From positions 186,001 to 250,000 of the forward strand of contig WNYE01000056.1 in NCBI GenBank assembly GCA_021396245.1: a stretch of 64,000 bases of DNA, given 5' to 3'. The notes under the pieces are model-generated. The model searched no databases. It had not been told where the DNA came from and was given only the letters and a program-made list of their open reading frames with translations. The stretch is from Sporothrix humicola (Eukaryota > Ascomycota > Sordariomycetes > Ophiostomatales > Ophiostomataceae). Positions 21,439 through 30,609 of this stretch are shown in pieces. Numbering within the stretch: position 1 is the stretch's first letter; the number at the start of each line of letters is the position of its first letter. The translations under genes and the position numbers were made by a program.

Positions 21439-23130
21439 ATGGCCGAGCTCAAGGCAGCACCGGTGCTGTCGACCCCGGCCGAGAATACATTCGATCAGGT
21501 CGAGCCTGTTTCTCTCGAAGACGCCAACACGCCACGCCGCACCGACGAAGAGCTGCGCGCCGTCTACGAGGTGGCCCGGACGGCCCGAGAAATCCGCGCA
21601 GGCAACCGGAAATGCGTGGCCCTGCAGTTCCCCGACGCCATGCTGGGCGACAGTCCGCGGGTTGTCAGGCTGCTGAGAGAGGAGCTGGAGAAGACCCCCG
21701 CATCGATCGAGGACGCTGCGTCCCCCACGACAGAAAAGGTGTACATCCTGGCCGACACGTCGTACAGTGCATGCTGTGTCGACGAGGTGGCGGCCGAACA
21801 TGCCGACGCTGACGTGGTTGTGCACTACGGCCGGTCATGTCTTTCGCCCACGTCGAGACTGTCTGTGATTTATGTTTTCACGCAGCACGAGCTGGACGTG
21901 GACGTCGTGGTCGAGTCGTTTGTCCAGGAGCTGGGGGCTCCAAAAGAGAGCGATGCAGAGAATACACAGAAAGTGGTGATCATGGCGGACGTTACATACC
22001 AGGACCACGTGGCAACAGTGGCACAGAAATTGCATGGCTTGGGCTACAAGAACGTGCTGGGCACCAAGGTCGTGCACCGTCCACTCGGCAGCATTCCGAA
22101 CCGGGCGATTGTTGGGGCGGATGGCGCCACAGAGATCGACGATAAGGCTATCGACCTGCACGAGTACGCCGTCTTCCACATTGCACAACCGCCAACCTCA
22201 CTTCTCCTGGCTCTGGCAGCCCGCGTCAAGACCTTTTTCATCTACTCGACTGCCGACACTGATTCTACGGCTGCTGGCTCGCTACTGGCACCCCGCACTA
22301 TGGGCCTGCTCGGCCGCCGCTATGCCAAAGTCTTAACGATGGCCACAGCCGGCGTCATTGGCATCTTGGTGAACACACTATCTGTCAACAACTACCTCAA
22401 AGCAGTCGACGCCATTCGCAAGCGCATTGCCGACGCCGGCAAGAAGAGCTACCTGATTGTTGTCGGTAAGCTCAACCCCGTCAAGCTGGCCAACTTTGCC
22501 GAGATTGAGGGCTGGGTTGTAGTTGGCTGCTGGGAGAGCAGTTTGGTCGAGGATGACGCCGGCTTCTACCAGCCCGTCGTTACACCCTTTGAATTGGAGA
22601 TGGCTCTGATGAGCGACGATGAGCGCATCTGGGGCCACAAGTGGTGGGGTGGCCTGGAAGCTCTTACGAGTGCGCCAGAAGCAGGTACCAACGGCGAGGC
22701 ATCTGAGGAGACCACCTCTGCCGAACAGCCGGCCGAGACGACGGAGAACGGCGGGGTCTCCGACGAAGAAGATTCGGAGGTGCCTCAGTTTGACCTGCGT
22801 ACTGGCCGTCTGGTTACTACGAGCCGTCCCATGCGCAACCGGGGTCCCAACGCCAAGAGCGTCGCTAATGGTAACGGCGGCGCCATTGAAAACAATTCAC
22901 AGAGCACTATAGGTGGCACGCTTGCGCTTCGTTCCAAGGCCGGCGAACTGGCAACAATCAACGGCGTTGTCAGCCCTGGTGCCGAGTTTCTTCGGTCTCA
23001 GCGCACCTGGCAGGGTCTGGGTACCGAGTTTGACGACGAGGACGTTGTGGCCAGCACAGAAGTCGAAGAAGGCCGCAGCGGTATTGCACGAGGCTACACC
23101 GTGGGTGAAGAGGCACAGCCCAGAACATAA
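21439..23130 (+). CDS. DPH2: Diphthamide biosynthesis protein 2
   Basis: DPH2 partners DPH1 in the iron-sulfur, radical-SAM-type first step of diphthamide formation on eEF2. Single exon, 563 residues, from the ATG at 21439 (the frame opens two codons earlier with GTG). The DPH1/DPH2 fold is shown by CVALQFPDAML, then the adjacent Cys112-Cys113, Cys134 in HYGRSCLSP 21 residues on, and Cys364 in VVGCWESSLVED. This Cys arrangement resembles that reported for yeast Dph2. The last 120 residues are acidic and Ser/Thr-rich, ending in GLGTEFDDEDV and a GIARGYTVGE-type tail common in fungal DPH2. The stop codon lies 50 nt from that of the convergent hydrolase gene. Confidence 0.95.
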   Translation: MAELKAAPVLSTPAENTFDQVEPVSLEDANTPRRTDEELRAVYEVARTAREIRAGNRKCVALQFPDAMLGDSPRVVRLLREELEKTPASIEDAASPTTEKVYILADTSYSACCVDEVAAEHADADVVVHYGRSCLSPTSRLSVIYVFTQHELDVDVVVESFVQELGAPKESDAENTQKVVIMADVTYQDHVATVAQKLHGLGYKNVLGTKVVHRPLGSIPNRAIVGADGATEIDDKAIDLHEYAVFHIAQPPTSLLLALAARVKTFFIYSTADTDSTAAGSLLAPRTMGLLGRRYAKVLTMATAGVIGILVNTLSVNNYLKAVDAIRKRIADAGKKSYLIVVGKLNPVKLANFAEIEGWVVVGCWESSLVEDDAGFYQPVVTPFELEMALMSDDERIWGHKWWGGLEALTSAPEAGTNGEASEETTSAEQPAETTENGGVSDEEDSEVPQFDLRTGRLVTTSRPMRNRGPNAKSVANGNGGAIENNSQSTIGGTLALRSKAGELATINGVVSPGAEFLRSQRTWQGLGTEFDDEDVVASTEVEEGRSGIARGYTVGEEAQPRT

Positions 23131-23180
23131 ACACATAAACACACAAAAGCTTTTATTATCATCTACCGACCATTCATATA

Positions 23181-24263
23181 TCACACACCGTCGCTCCCTT
23201 TGGCATAGCTGTCCAGCTTGTTCCGCGACAAATAGTCGTCCAGCATGGCCGCCACTTTATCATTGTCCATGTCGGCAAAGGCAATGTGTGTTGAGCCCTT
23301 GAGACCGACGTCGCGGCCCAACATAAGCACTTCGGCGTTGCCTCCATACCGGTTGATCAGCTCTGCCATTTGCTGTGACTGCTGCACGTACGGCCACGTC
23401 TCGTCGCGGTGGTCGCCCCAGACAAACTGGATGGACGTCAGGTTGGCCAGTTTACGGAAATCAGCGGGAGGCACGACAAACGGGCCAAAGCCGCCAGGGC
23501 TCGGACGAATGTTCATAGCCGTCAAGACCTCGGTGTCGTTGGGGAAGATGCTGCCGATGCACTCGTACGCCACAATGCCGCGAATGTTGGTGCCGTTGGC
23601 CAGCGTCGCCGTCGTCATTGCCCGCAGACCGCCGGCCGAGTTGGTTAGGTACACAATACTGTCGCCCACCCGCCCCGAATCCGCCGCTACGGCCGCCGCG
23701 TTCGCCTGTAGGTACACATTCGCCTCCGTGTCCATCTCGTCGTACCGCGCGCGCACCGCCTGGTTCCACGCCTCGGCGTTATCCTTGGGGAACTGCGTGT
23801 CGTTGTAATAGTTGGGGAACGAGGCACCAAAGTTCCACGCAACAAAGTTGCCCTGGTCGCGGTATCCGGGGCGGTATGTCGTCGCCTCACACCCATAGTT
23901 GGCACGTCCGACACGGGGTCCATCCCACAGATACACGGGGTAGTCGCGGCGCAAGAACATGTCCTTGAAGCCCTCGCCGCCGTCCCAGCGGTTCTGCCAG
24001 ACCTGCGTGCTGGAGCTGTGCCACATGACCAAGCTCGTCGAACGGCGGGTCCATGGCAGAAAATACTCGAGGTAGCCGTGGTCGCAGGACAGCGTGGAAT
24101 TGGGCCGCTGTGGGTCGTGCAGGACAGAGCCCCCCACGGCAAAGCCGCCAGAGCTCTCGAGAATAATGGGCCTGAAAGGCCGGGGCGATTGGGAAGGCGG
24201 AGCCGCCTGAGCATTGACGCAGGTAAGCCCTGCTATGGCGGCAAGAAGGAGTGATGACTGCAT
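23181..24263 (-). CDS. Secreted alpha/beta hydrolase (fungal esterase-like)
   Basis: Single exon, 360 residues. The chosen start (ATG at 24263) opens directly on a signal peptide, MQSSLLLAAIAGLTCVNAQA; an upstream in-frame ATG near 24305 would bury it. The mature part has SSGGFAVGGSVL, a Trp/Asp-rich stretch, and the nucleophile elbow TNSAGG with Ser209, a variant of G-x-S-x-G. A late DHRDE and a Gly-Ser-Thr-His segment (LKGSTHIAFADMDND) are candidates for the acid and His. Several N-x-S/T sites fit secretion. The family is widespread in fungi and bacteria without a firm substrate. A TATA-like CATATATGG lies at 24330-24337. Esterase activity is inference. Confidence 0.88.
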   Translation of the reverse strand: MQSSLLLAAIAGLTCVNAQAAPPSQSPRPFRPIILESSGGFAVGGSVLHDPQRPNSTLSCDHGYLEYFLPWTRRSTSLVMWHSSSTQVWQNRWDGGEGFKDMFLRRDYPVYLWDGPRVGRANYGCEATTYRPGYRDQGNFVAWNFGASFPNYYNDTQFPKDNAEAWNQAVRARYDEMDTEANVYLQANAAAVAADSGRVGDSIVYLTNSAGGLRAMTTATLANGTNIRGIVAYECIGSIFPNDTEVLTAMNIRPSPGGFGPFVVPPADFRKLANLTSIQFVWGDHRDETWPYVQQSQQMAELINRYGGNAEVLMLGRDVGLKGSTHIAFADMDNDKVAAMLDDYLSRNKLDSYAKGSDGV

Positions 24264-25553
24264 TTTGGGAAGTATGATGGTGATGGCCTGCTCTTCTTGG
24301 CTCATGTTCTTTCTGTGGGCTGGAGGCCCATATATGGAGGTGGGAAAGGGCCATTGGAACTGGAAGGGCCACACAAAGGACCCAGCTTTTCCCACGAAAC
24401 GTGGCCGGCGATTCGGCACCGGATCATGGGTTCGGGTATACATGTCTCTCACATTTTCTCCATGTATATATTGAGGCCACGCAAAAATGCCCGCGAACAT
24501 ATATACGGCTGTTTCTGCCTCCCCTCTCAAGTGTGGGTGTTCGTGGGACTGCGCAACAATAGACAGCAAAAGACAGAAAATATCACCACCTTTAACACAC
24601 CGTTCCTGATCACTTCTTTATTTCATCTTGGCAAGCCGTCATTGGTTTAATATCATGCCTCCTCTTTACCGAGACAAACAAGCTTAAAATACCGGAATGT
24701 GGGGAAAGGAAGGCACTTTCTCTTTCAGCCGAGTTGACCGACATTGAAATCTTAACTCTTCACCCGTGATATAAATTACTTTAGGCATTGACCAAAATTT
24801 GGGACATGAGCAACCGAACTAAACTACAGAAAGATACCATCAGACAAGTATTCAAAGAGGGCAGCGCATTTGTTTTCGTCTTGGGCCAATCATGCGTAAA
24901 CATACCTAAAATAATTTTCAGACAAACGTTTGGTGCCTCGGTAGGACAGCCTCATTTTGACAATGTGAATCCTCTCACGGGGAAGAGAGAAGATGGAGGT
25001 GTGGGGTTCGACTGGGCACGGCGGTTACACCACTCGAGTGCCTGCGCGCACTTGCCGGTTTAGATATTCTGCCACTGAGGTGGAGTTTATACTTGAAAAT
25101 TCAACAAAGGAAGCACCCCCATTCTTGACGATATCGACCTGTTTGGTGACCTGCATGAGGGATCTCGTCACCCAATTGTACACTTTTGTGCATATGATGC
25201 GCTGTCAGTAGGCTGCTGCCTACTGGTGCAGCTCGTTGCTGTCTTATGATGCATGATGCATTCTGGCTTTAAAATGATACTCATTCGACTTGTATAAATT
25301 CCCGTCTCCTCGCAGACGACTGATTATATTTTAATTTTTGATTAGGTTCCAATCAACCAACTGTGCGGACTCTGACCTTGGCTGCCAACTCTTCACAATA
25401 CACATCGTCTTCTCTACATCTGTCATCACAACGTCCGCACTTCTAGGACAAAGACGCAGTGATTTATTACTGTCTTCAGCATGTGAGTTTGTTCCATATC
25501 CGCACTACTACTAGACTTGTACTGACATTCTGACACAGCCAGCCGGTGCCAAA
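24264..25553. other. Intergenic region between hydrolase and small Cys-rich gene
   Basis: 1.3 kb with divergent flanking genes. TATA-like words occur near 24,330 and 24,465 for the hydrolase. A perfect 8-bp inverted repeat (CAGTAGGC, four-base loop) lies at 25206-25225. A probable 5'-UTR intron of the small gene runs from 25483 to 25538. No other coding region is supported. Confidence 0.5.
25483..25538 (+). other. Probable 5'-UTR intron of the small Cys-rich gene
   Basis: A 56-nt interval with a GTGAGT donor at 25483, a TACTGAC branch-like motif at 25520-25526 and an ACAG acceptor ending at 25538, fifteen bases before the start codon at 25554. If left unspliced it would place an ATG-TGA mini-frame (25481) in the leader. 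Confidence 0.5.
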
Positions 25554-25766
25554 ATGTGCAAGATTTTTGTCTACACAACACGTTACTCGGGCTGTCCCGA
25601 AAGCTGCACCACCGTTCAAGAAGTAAAAAAAACGGAAGACTGTGTAAAGTTTGACGAGACAAGCAAGCTCTGTGAAGATGCAGAAAAGGTTTATTTCGGG
25701 GCGTCGAAGTCCAAGAAGCAATGTCCTCAGCACGTCGATGAAGGCTATTCGGGCTTCTCGCGTTGA
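25554..25766 (+). CDS. Small cysteine-rich protein, 70 residues, function unknown
   Basis: Single coding exon starting MCKIFVYTTRYSGCPESC. Six cysteines (residues 2, 14, 18, 30, 40 and 57) are spread through a charged protein without signal peptide or membrane segment, so an intracellular, possibly metal-binding role is more likely than an effector role. The N-terminal Met-Cys-x-(I/V)-x3-Y-x4-C arrangement resembles small uncharacterised fungal proteins I have seen. The GCCAAA-ATG start context and a well-formed leader intron support expression. The gene sits between two intergenic stretches in an accessory-looking segment. I do not recognise a named family. Confidence 0.6.
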   Translation: MCKIFVYTTRYSGCPESCTTVQEVKKTEDCVKFDETSKLCEDAEKVYFGASKSKKQCPQHVDEGYSGFSR

Positions 25767-26256
25767 GGCTGAACGTGTCGGTTACCTATCACGTGATGGA
25801 ACAAGTATTGTCTAGATTACAGTTAGTAGGCTGCTTCAGTGTATCTTAATAAATCCCTTTTCTAAAAAAAATTGTCTAAATGGTAGAGAACACTGGTTGC
25901 TGCCTATATCCTAAAGCACATGTCCCCCCCGGCATAGTACTGTGAGGACGGAGTAATTATGTTGTATTTTTATGTATGGAAATCTACGACGTACTCATAC
26001 TTTTCTCGTCCCAGTTCAGCCTCATGAATTTGTGAGCCTGTGAAACCCAGCGCACGGACCAACTTTGGGCAACACAGGGGAGCTGATTTGGACTTTCTCT
26101 CCAGCATCCCTTTCTTCATCGCAGCCATGTTCAGTATGTATCGTTAAGAACGCATTACTCCGTGCCCCGTACTCCATGCTCGACATATGGCCTCTCCTGA
26201 ATGACGGGCACCATATTTTTTTTACACGAGGCTGAGGTTGTATCAATACCGTCAAA
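25767..26256. other. Intergenic region before the kinase-like gene
   Basis: 0.5 kb, AT-leaning, no coding region seen. Confidence 0.5.
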
Positions 26257-27558
26257 ATGCCTCTTTTCGCGCAACTCATGCGGCCAGTCCTGAATCTCCA
26301 CAAGATGTGGTCGCTCACATTCTCGCGTTGCGCTTCATGGTGGAACCGCCTACTGGCCGTCTTTGGCTTTGTGTCTTTCAAGGAGCCGACAATATCTCAT
26401 GAAGACGAGAAGTCAAGTGCAGCAGCCAAAGCCTCGAACAAAGCCTCGAACAAAGCCTCGACCACGGCCTCGACAACCGAGCATGTGTGTTTCTACCCCT
26501 GACATGTTACTGATGCAGCTCACATATCCCTGTGCTTGTGTATTGGGATTGCAATAGCTAACTGACAACAGCCAAATGAGCCACAGCACCGAGAACCTGC
26601 TCCTCGTGTTCTTACATATGAAGGGATCGCAGGGGAGTGGGAGCGTAAGCTACACCCCCAGTGGCCCGAAGCCAGATTCCAAGTACCTGAAGAGGCCCCC
26701 TATGGAACAGTATACTATATTCGCAAGGGGAAATTGTTGGGATTTGGGTTGACGGCGTTGATTGAGCTCTCACCCGAAGGTCAAGTGGTCAAATCGCCCA
26801 AACCCAACCCCTACGACACGCGAGCCGAAGAGAAACACCGACAGGACATGCGGGACGAGGCTGAAATCTACCGCCGCATTGGAAATAATTGCCCATATGT
26901 CCCCAAGTTGATCTCGTGGGACCCGGACACATGCTGTTTGACCATCGAATACCTGAAGAATGGCTCACTCGCTGGATACATCAAAGGCCCAGGATCTCAA
27001 GAATGGCTCGAGAATCCATTCAGCAAGGACATCGAGGTCAAGACTTGCATTGGTGTCAATTTGAAACACCGCTGGGCCTTGCAAGTGACTCGGGGACTGG
27101 CTGCGCTGCACAAGACCGGCATCATTCATTCCGACCTTACGCCGCGCAATGTCCTCCTGGGATCCGACATGAATACCCGCATCGCCGACTTTGCCGGTAG
27201 CTGTATCGAGGGCAAGTCTACCTCTTACACAGTATGCGCAGGCGAGCGCTATGTAGTACCCGGGTGGGACTTTAGCAGGACGCCAACGAGGTCTGATGAT
27301 ATTTTCTTGCTCGGTGGCTTGCTTTACTTTATCATGACAGGCAAGGAGCCTCACTATGACGTCGAGGATGAGTTTGATGTGGCCAAGCTGTACGAGGCTG
27401 GTATGTTTCCTGGTGTCAATGTCGAGGGAATAGATCCGAGTTGCGGCCTTGTCATCGAGGGCTGTTGGAGGGGCTCGTTAACGTCGGCTGATGAGGTTCT
27501 GGAGAGGTTGCTTGTTGCATTTGGATCCGACGATGACCCTTTGGCCAAGACTGGATAA
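26257..27558 (+). CDS. Divergent protein kinase with altered HRD and DFG motifs
   Basis: Two exons, 26257-26484 and 26572-27558, phase 0, with an 87-nt intron (GTGTGT donor, GCTAAC branch, CAG acceptor) give 404 residues. The N-terminal 75 residues hold a hydrophobic/aromatic stretch and a KASN/KAST 4-residue repeat encoded by 12-bp tandem repeats. The kinase domain follows: Lys150 in VVKSP, an acidic helix with DEAEIYRR, the catalytic loop IIHSDLTPRNVLL (HSD in place of HRD, Asp264 kept), and IADFAGS in place of DFG (Asp282 kept). Lys, both Asp and Asn are present, so activity is possible. Similar small kinases are expanded and patchy in filamentous ascomycetes. The substrate is unknown. Confidence 0.82.
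26430..26476 (+). repeat. 12-bp coding tandem repeat (KASN/KAST)
   Basis: Four near-identical 12-base units, consensus AAAGCCTCGAAC drifting to ACCACGGCCTCG, lie at the end of kinase exon 1. They encode a Lys-Ala-Ser-Asn/Thr tetrapeptide series just before the intron. Confidence 0.75.
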
Positions 27559-28038
27559 AAATATCCGGTGTGTTGAGGTAGAAATGCACAAGGCACAAGA
27601 ATAATGGAAGGATCCATCTTGATGCCTGTTACTGGTCTCATAGGAAAGAGCGATGAAGACCCTCGGTTTGTACACAAAGCGGTTGACTCTTGCCGCTTTG
27701 TTAACATCTTAAGACGAACGCTTCTAGTTTCACTTACAAGGCAGGAGCGCCTGGTGTAGTATTTTCTTAATAATCCATCAAGTAAACAAAACTAAAAGGA
27801 GTACGAAGGTACATCGATACGTTCTATCCAAGACTAGTAATTAACAGAGGCAATTGCAAGTCTAAAGACCTAATAGGCACACACAGGGTCACTTGATAAT
27901 GTTAATTATGTGTCTTCTTCGTTCCTTTTTTTTTTTTTTTTACCATCATCCATCCAAAGATGCTTTGATACCAATATCACGATACCCACCACCACCACCA
28001 CCCAGCTATCTACCACGTCGGTCTGTGATCGCGACAGA
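27559..28038. other. Intergenic region after the kinase-like gene
   Basis: 0.5 kb, no coding region seen. A 17-base T-run and a short ACC microsatellite lie at about 27,925-28,003. Confidence 0.5.
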
Positions 28039-29544
28039 ATGTATGATTATATCTTCGAGTGCTACGGCATACCGGATAAGTACATACAATTTAAACCTCT
28101 CGACGTTACCAGGCCAGCTCCCCTGCCTCGAAATATTCAGGATTCGACCGAGGACTTTTTTGTAGGGGACAAACCCATCGAAAGTCGGTTCTACTGTTAC
28201 TCTTGTTTCACGCACATACGCGCATTATATTCTTTACGTTGCCTAACCATCGATTTCAGCCACAAAGTCCTTAGAATGGGGGCCGTTGGACGTGGCAGCA
28301 GCAAGAACGCTGCTAGTAAACGAGGTCACAGAACAGAACGAACAACTGATCAGAACCTACCACCCAACTTTTCTTGATCTCCAAGATGAGAATGATGTGG
28401 CAAAACTTTTCCTGTTTGTCAAAAAGACGACTATCTCGATAAATTCAGGGTCATGTTCCCGCGGTCTTGTGGCATCCGCCTATGACTGTCCGCTGTAGCA
28501 CAAAGTTTGTATCGCAACAAAAAGGCCCGCGACGCAGACAGCAGGATGTGTGTGCCGGCATATCTTGGCGGAATTCAGAGTGTCCACCTCGTCGTTCTTG
28601 ACTGCCGACCATCGACTACGGAATGCAAAGCAACTACCCCATACAAAAAAGCCGATAGAAGCAAGACATCGTTGAGTCTCCATTTACAACTTCCTGACGG
28701 AACACAGGCCAGTACTGCCATCACCCATGGATTCGTGAAGCTTCCGGGCTGGACCTATCAAGGTCTGGTGTCCCGTACAACATATCTTCATCAGTCCGTC
28801 AAGCACACTTTAGGAGTGAGTATACCAACGATTTTTCGGCGAGAACACAACTATTTTCCTGTTACATCTCCAGACGAAACTCATACCCTAAACACACCTC
28901 TAGGAAAGTGCGTCTGGTCAATGACAGGAAAAAGCCAAAAGCACATCGGCACCGTCAGTCACACTTTCGACCATCCGAGCGCCTGGTATAGCTATCCGAG
29001 TGGCTACAATTGTGATTTATCACTAATCACAGCGCCTCCGGATGAAAAGTTGCCTCAGGCGGACATCCCATATAACATCCCCAAGATTGACGGTTGGGGA
29101 TGCATAGAAGACGCCCTGGAGGGACAGCCTCTTTTTGTTGCGTCTGTAGAGGACGGCCATGGAATGACCACTGCCGCCGTTGCTGAAGGAATGCAGTACT
29201 TATGGGACGATAGAACGGTCACATAGTCGGCATCCCTACTCTGGAGGACGGTGCCATCTGAAGAGAGTCTAGAAGAGCTTTCGTTTGGAGGTGCTAAAGT
29301 TGCTCCGCTACAGAATCAGGCTGGAAGCCTTTTGTGCCTGGGACGACCGACAGAAACAACAGCAAAAGCACTTGTTTTTAAAAAATACAAAGTCTACGTG
29401 GGAGAACATTCCGGAATGTTTCGCTCCCAACCATCCAGTAATATTATGGCTAGTTTTCTTCTCCCTAGATACATCACCGAAAACTGCAAAATTGTCTCTA
29501 TAGATGACAGAGTGGACGAAAACGAAAAGACCAGTTTGTTTTAA
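28039..29544 (+). pseudogene. Damaged or unresolved multi-exon gene, possibly trypsin-fold-like
   Basis: Exon 1 (28039-28183, from ATG) joins cleanly to 28260 across a 76-nt intron with a perfect CCTAAC branch and CAG but a weak GTCGGT donor. That frame ends in TAG at 28496-28498. A second frame is open from about 28499 to the TAG at 29224-29226 and continues open to 29544. The two can be joined only by an unusually short 44-nt intron (28455-28498), and the TAG at 29224 interrupts otherwise continuous frame. The long frame has an AITHG motif and later YNCDLSLIT, which could be the His and Asp of a chymotrypsin-like fold; no GDSG-type Ser motif is seen. Either a degenerate gene or one with unusual introns. 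Confidence 0.4.
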
Positions 29545-29712
29545 ATTGGATGAAGAGGCATATAACGTCAGATATAAAAATGTTCACACGTTGTATAACT
29601 TTCAGTTTAAAAATTCAGAGTAGAATTCAGATTAAAATTCGTAAGATGTCAGAACCATGTGGATTTTCTGGTTGAGATTGCGGTTGCCGCTCGAGCCATA
29701 ATTAGATTCAAG

Positions 29713-29919
29713 CTATACCTCGGCCCTCCATCTTCGTACCAAATTGTGGTCGGTGATGGGATACAAGACGCGGTAGAGGGGATGTGTGTAAGGATTTTCG
29801 ATGGAGTTGGTTCGGGCCACGGGGCGTGGCTGGCTAGGAAGACCCAGAAAGTAGTTTTCGACCTCCTCGGTTGTCGGTGGGACAGCAGTCGCCGTGGATG
29901 GCTCAAAGGGCCCGTTCAT
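29713..29919 (-). pseudogene. N-terminal fragment of an expanded fungal protein family
   Basis: The frame from the ATG at 29919 gives 68 residues containing YFLGLPSQPRPVAR and YPITDHNLVRRWRAEV, then stops at GTATAG. I recall this pattern (a GLPS-x-P-x-LVAR block, then a 'NH-x-LV-x-W' block) as the start of a large uncharacterised family in filamentous ascomycetes whose members are several hundred residues long. The only plausible splice (GTATAG donor to CAG at about 29,660) yields just 11 more codons before a stop. It is therefore most likely a truncated remnant. The family assignment is from memory and needs a search. Confidence 0.35.
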
Positions 29920-30609
29920 GAATGTAGTGATGTGTGGTCAAGCGAGGAAAAAGTGATACCATCGTGAGGAGGATGAAATATGGGAGGTAGCAAGGAGGTC
30001 AAAAGAAGAGACGAAGGCAGTGTGGGCTTCAAGTGTATGCCGGCGGTTTTTTGACTGGGCCAGCGAGCACAAGTTGAAGTCGGCGTCGTTAGTAGCTACC
30101 GCAAAACTTCGAAAATTGTTCAGACCGATAAGAAGACTAAAGAAGTAGAAGTACAATTATATTGGATGTTTTGATTTTTTTTTTGGCGGCTACTTGTGTG
30201 TCTGGTCATAGCCAAAGCAGGAAGGAACCCATGGCCGTGTTAGTCATCATGTTAACATATTCATGAGCACACTACGTGGCACTATTGTCTGAACTCATAC
30301 GGTCTGGCTTGATTTATTGATGCCAGCTTCGTCCCAAAGTTTGAATAATTCAAAGCCTCACAACGTCTTTTAAATAGAAAAATTTGGGACGATGTCGCTG
30401 TGATTTGGGGGCGAGTTTCCATTGTCGTCAACTTACACGAGTTGCCCCACTAAAATGTGGGACATCGCTCTTGCCCTGCTGGCGATCCCGCCTGCCAGAC
30501 AAACGCGCCCCTGAAAACGTAACGTGGCGAGTTCTTCAACGTCACTTTTCACTTTTGTCCTTCTTTTCGTTCGACAATTTTCGCTCCTTTTCACCTCACG
30601 ACAACGGCC
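29920..30609. other. Intergenic region before RFT1
   Basis: 0.7 kb of mixed composition with a poly-T run at about 30,174 and a short pyrimidine-rich leader before the RFT1 start. No coding region is supported. Confidence 0.5.

Noticed and set aside
25206..25225. Perfect 8-bp inverted repeat with four-base loop
   Set aside because: Too short to exceed chance in 64 kb, and not next to a 3' end where it could act as a terminator. A related 11-mer at 25825 is likewise expected by chance.
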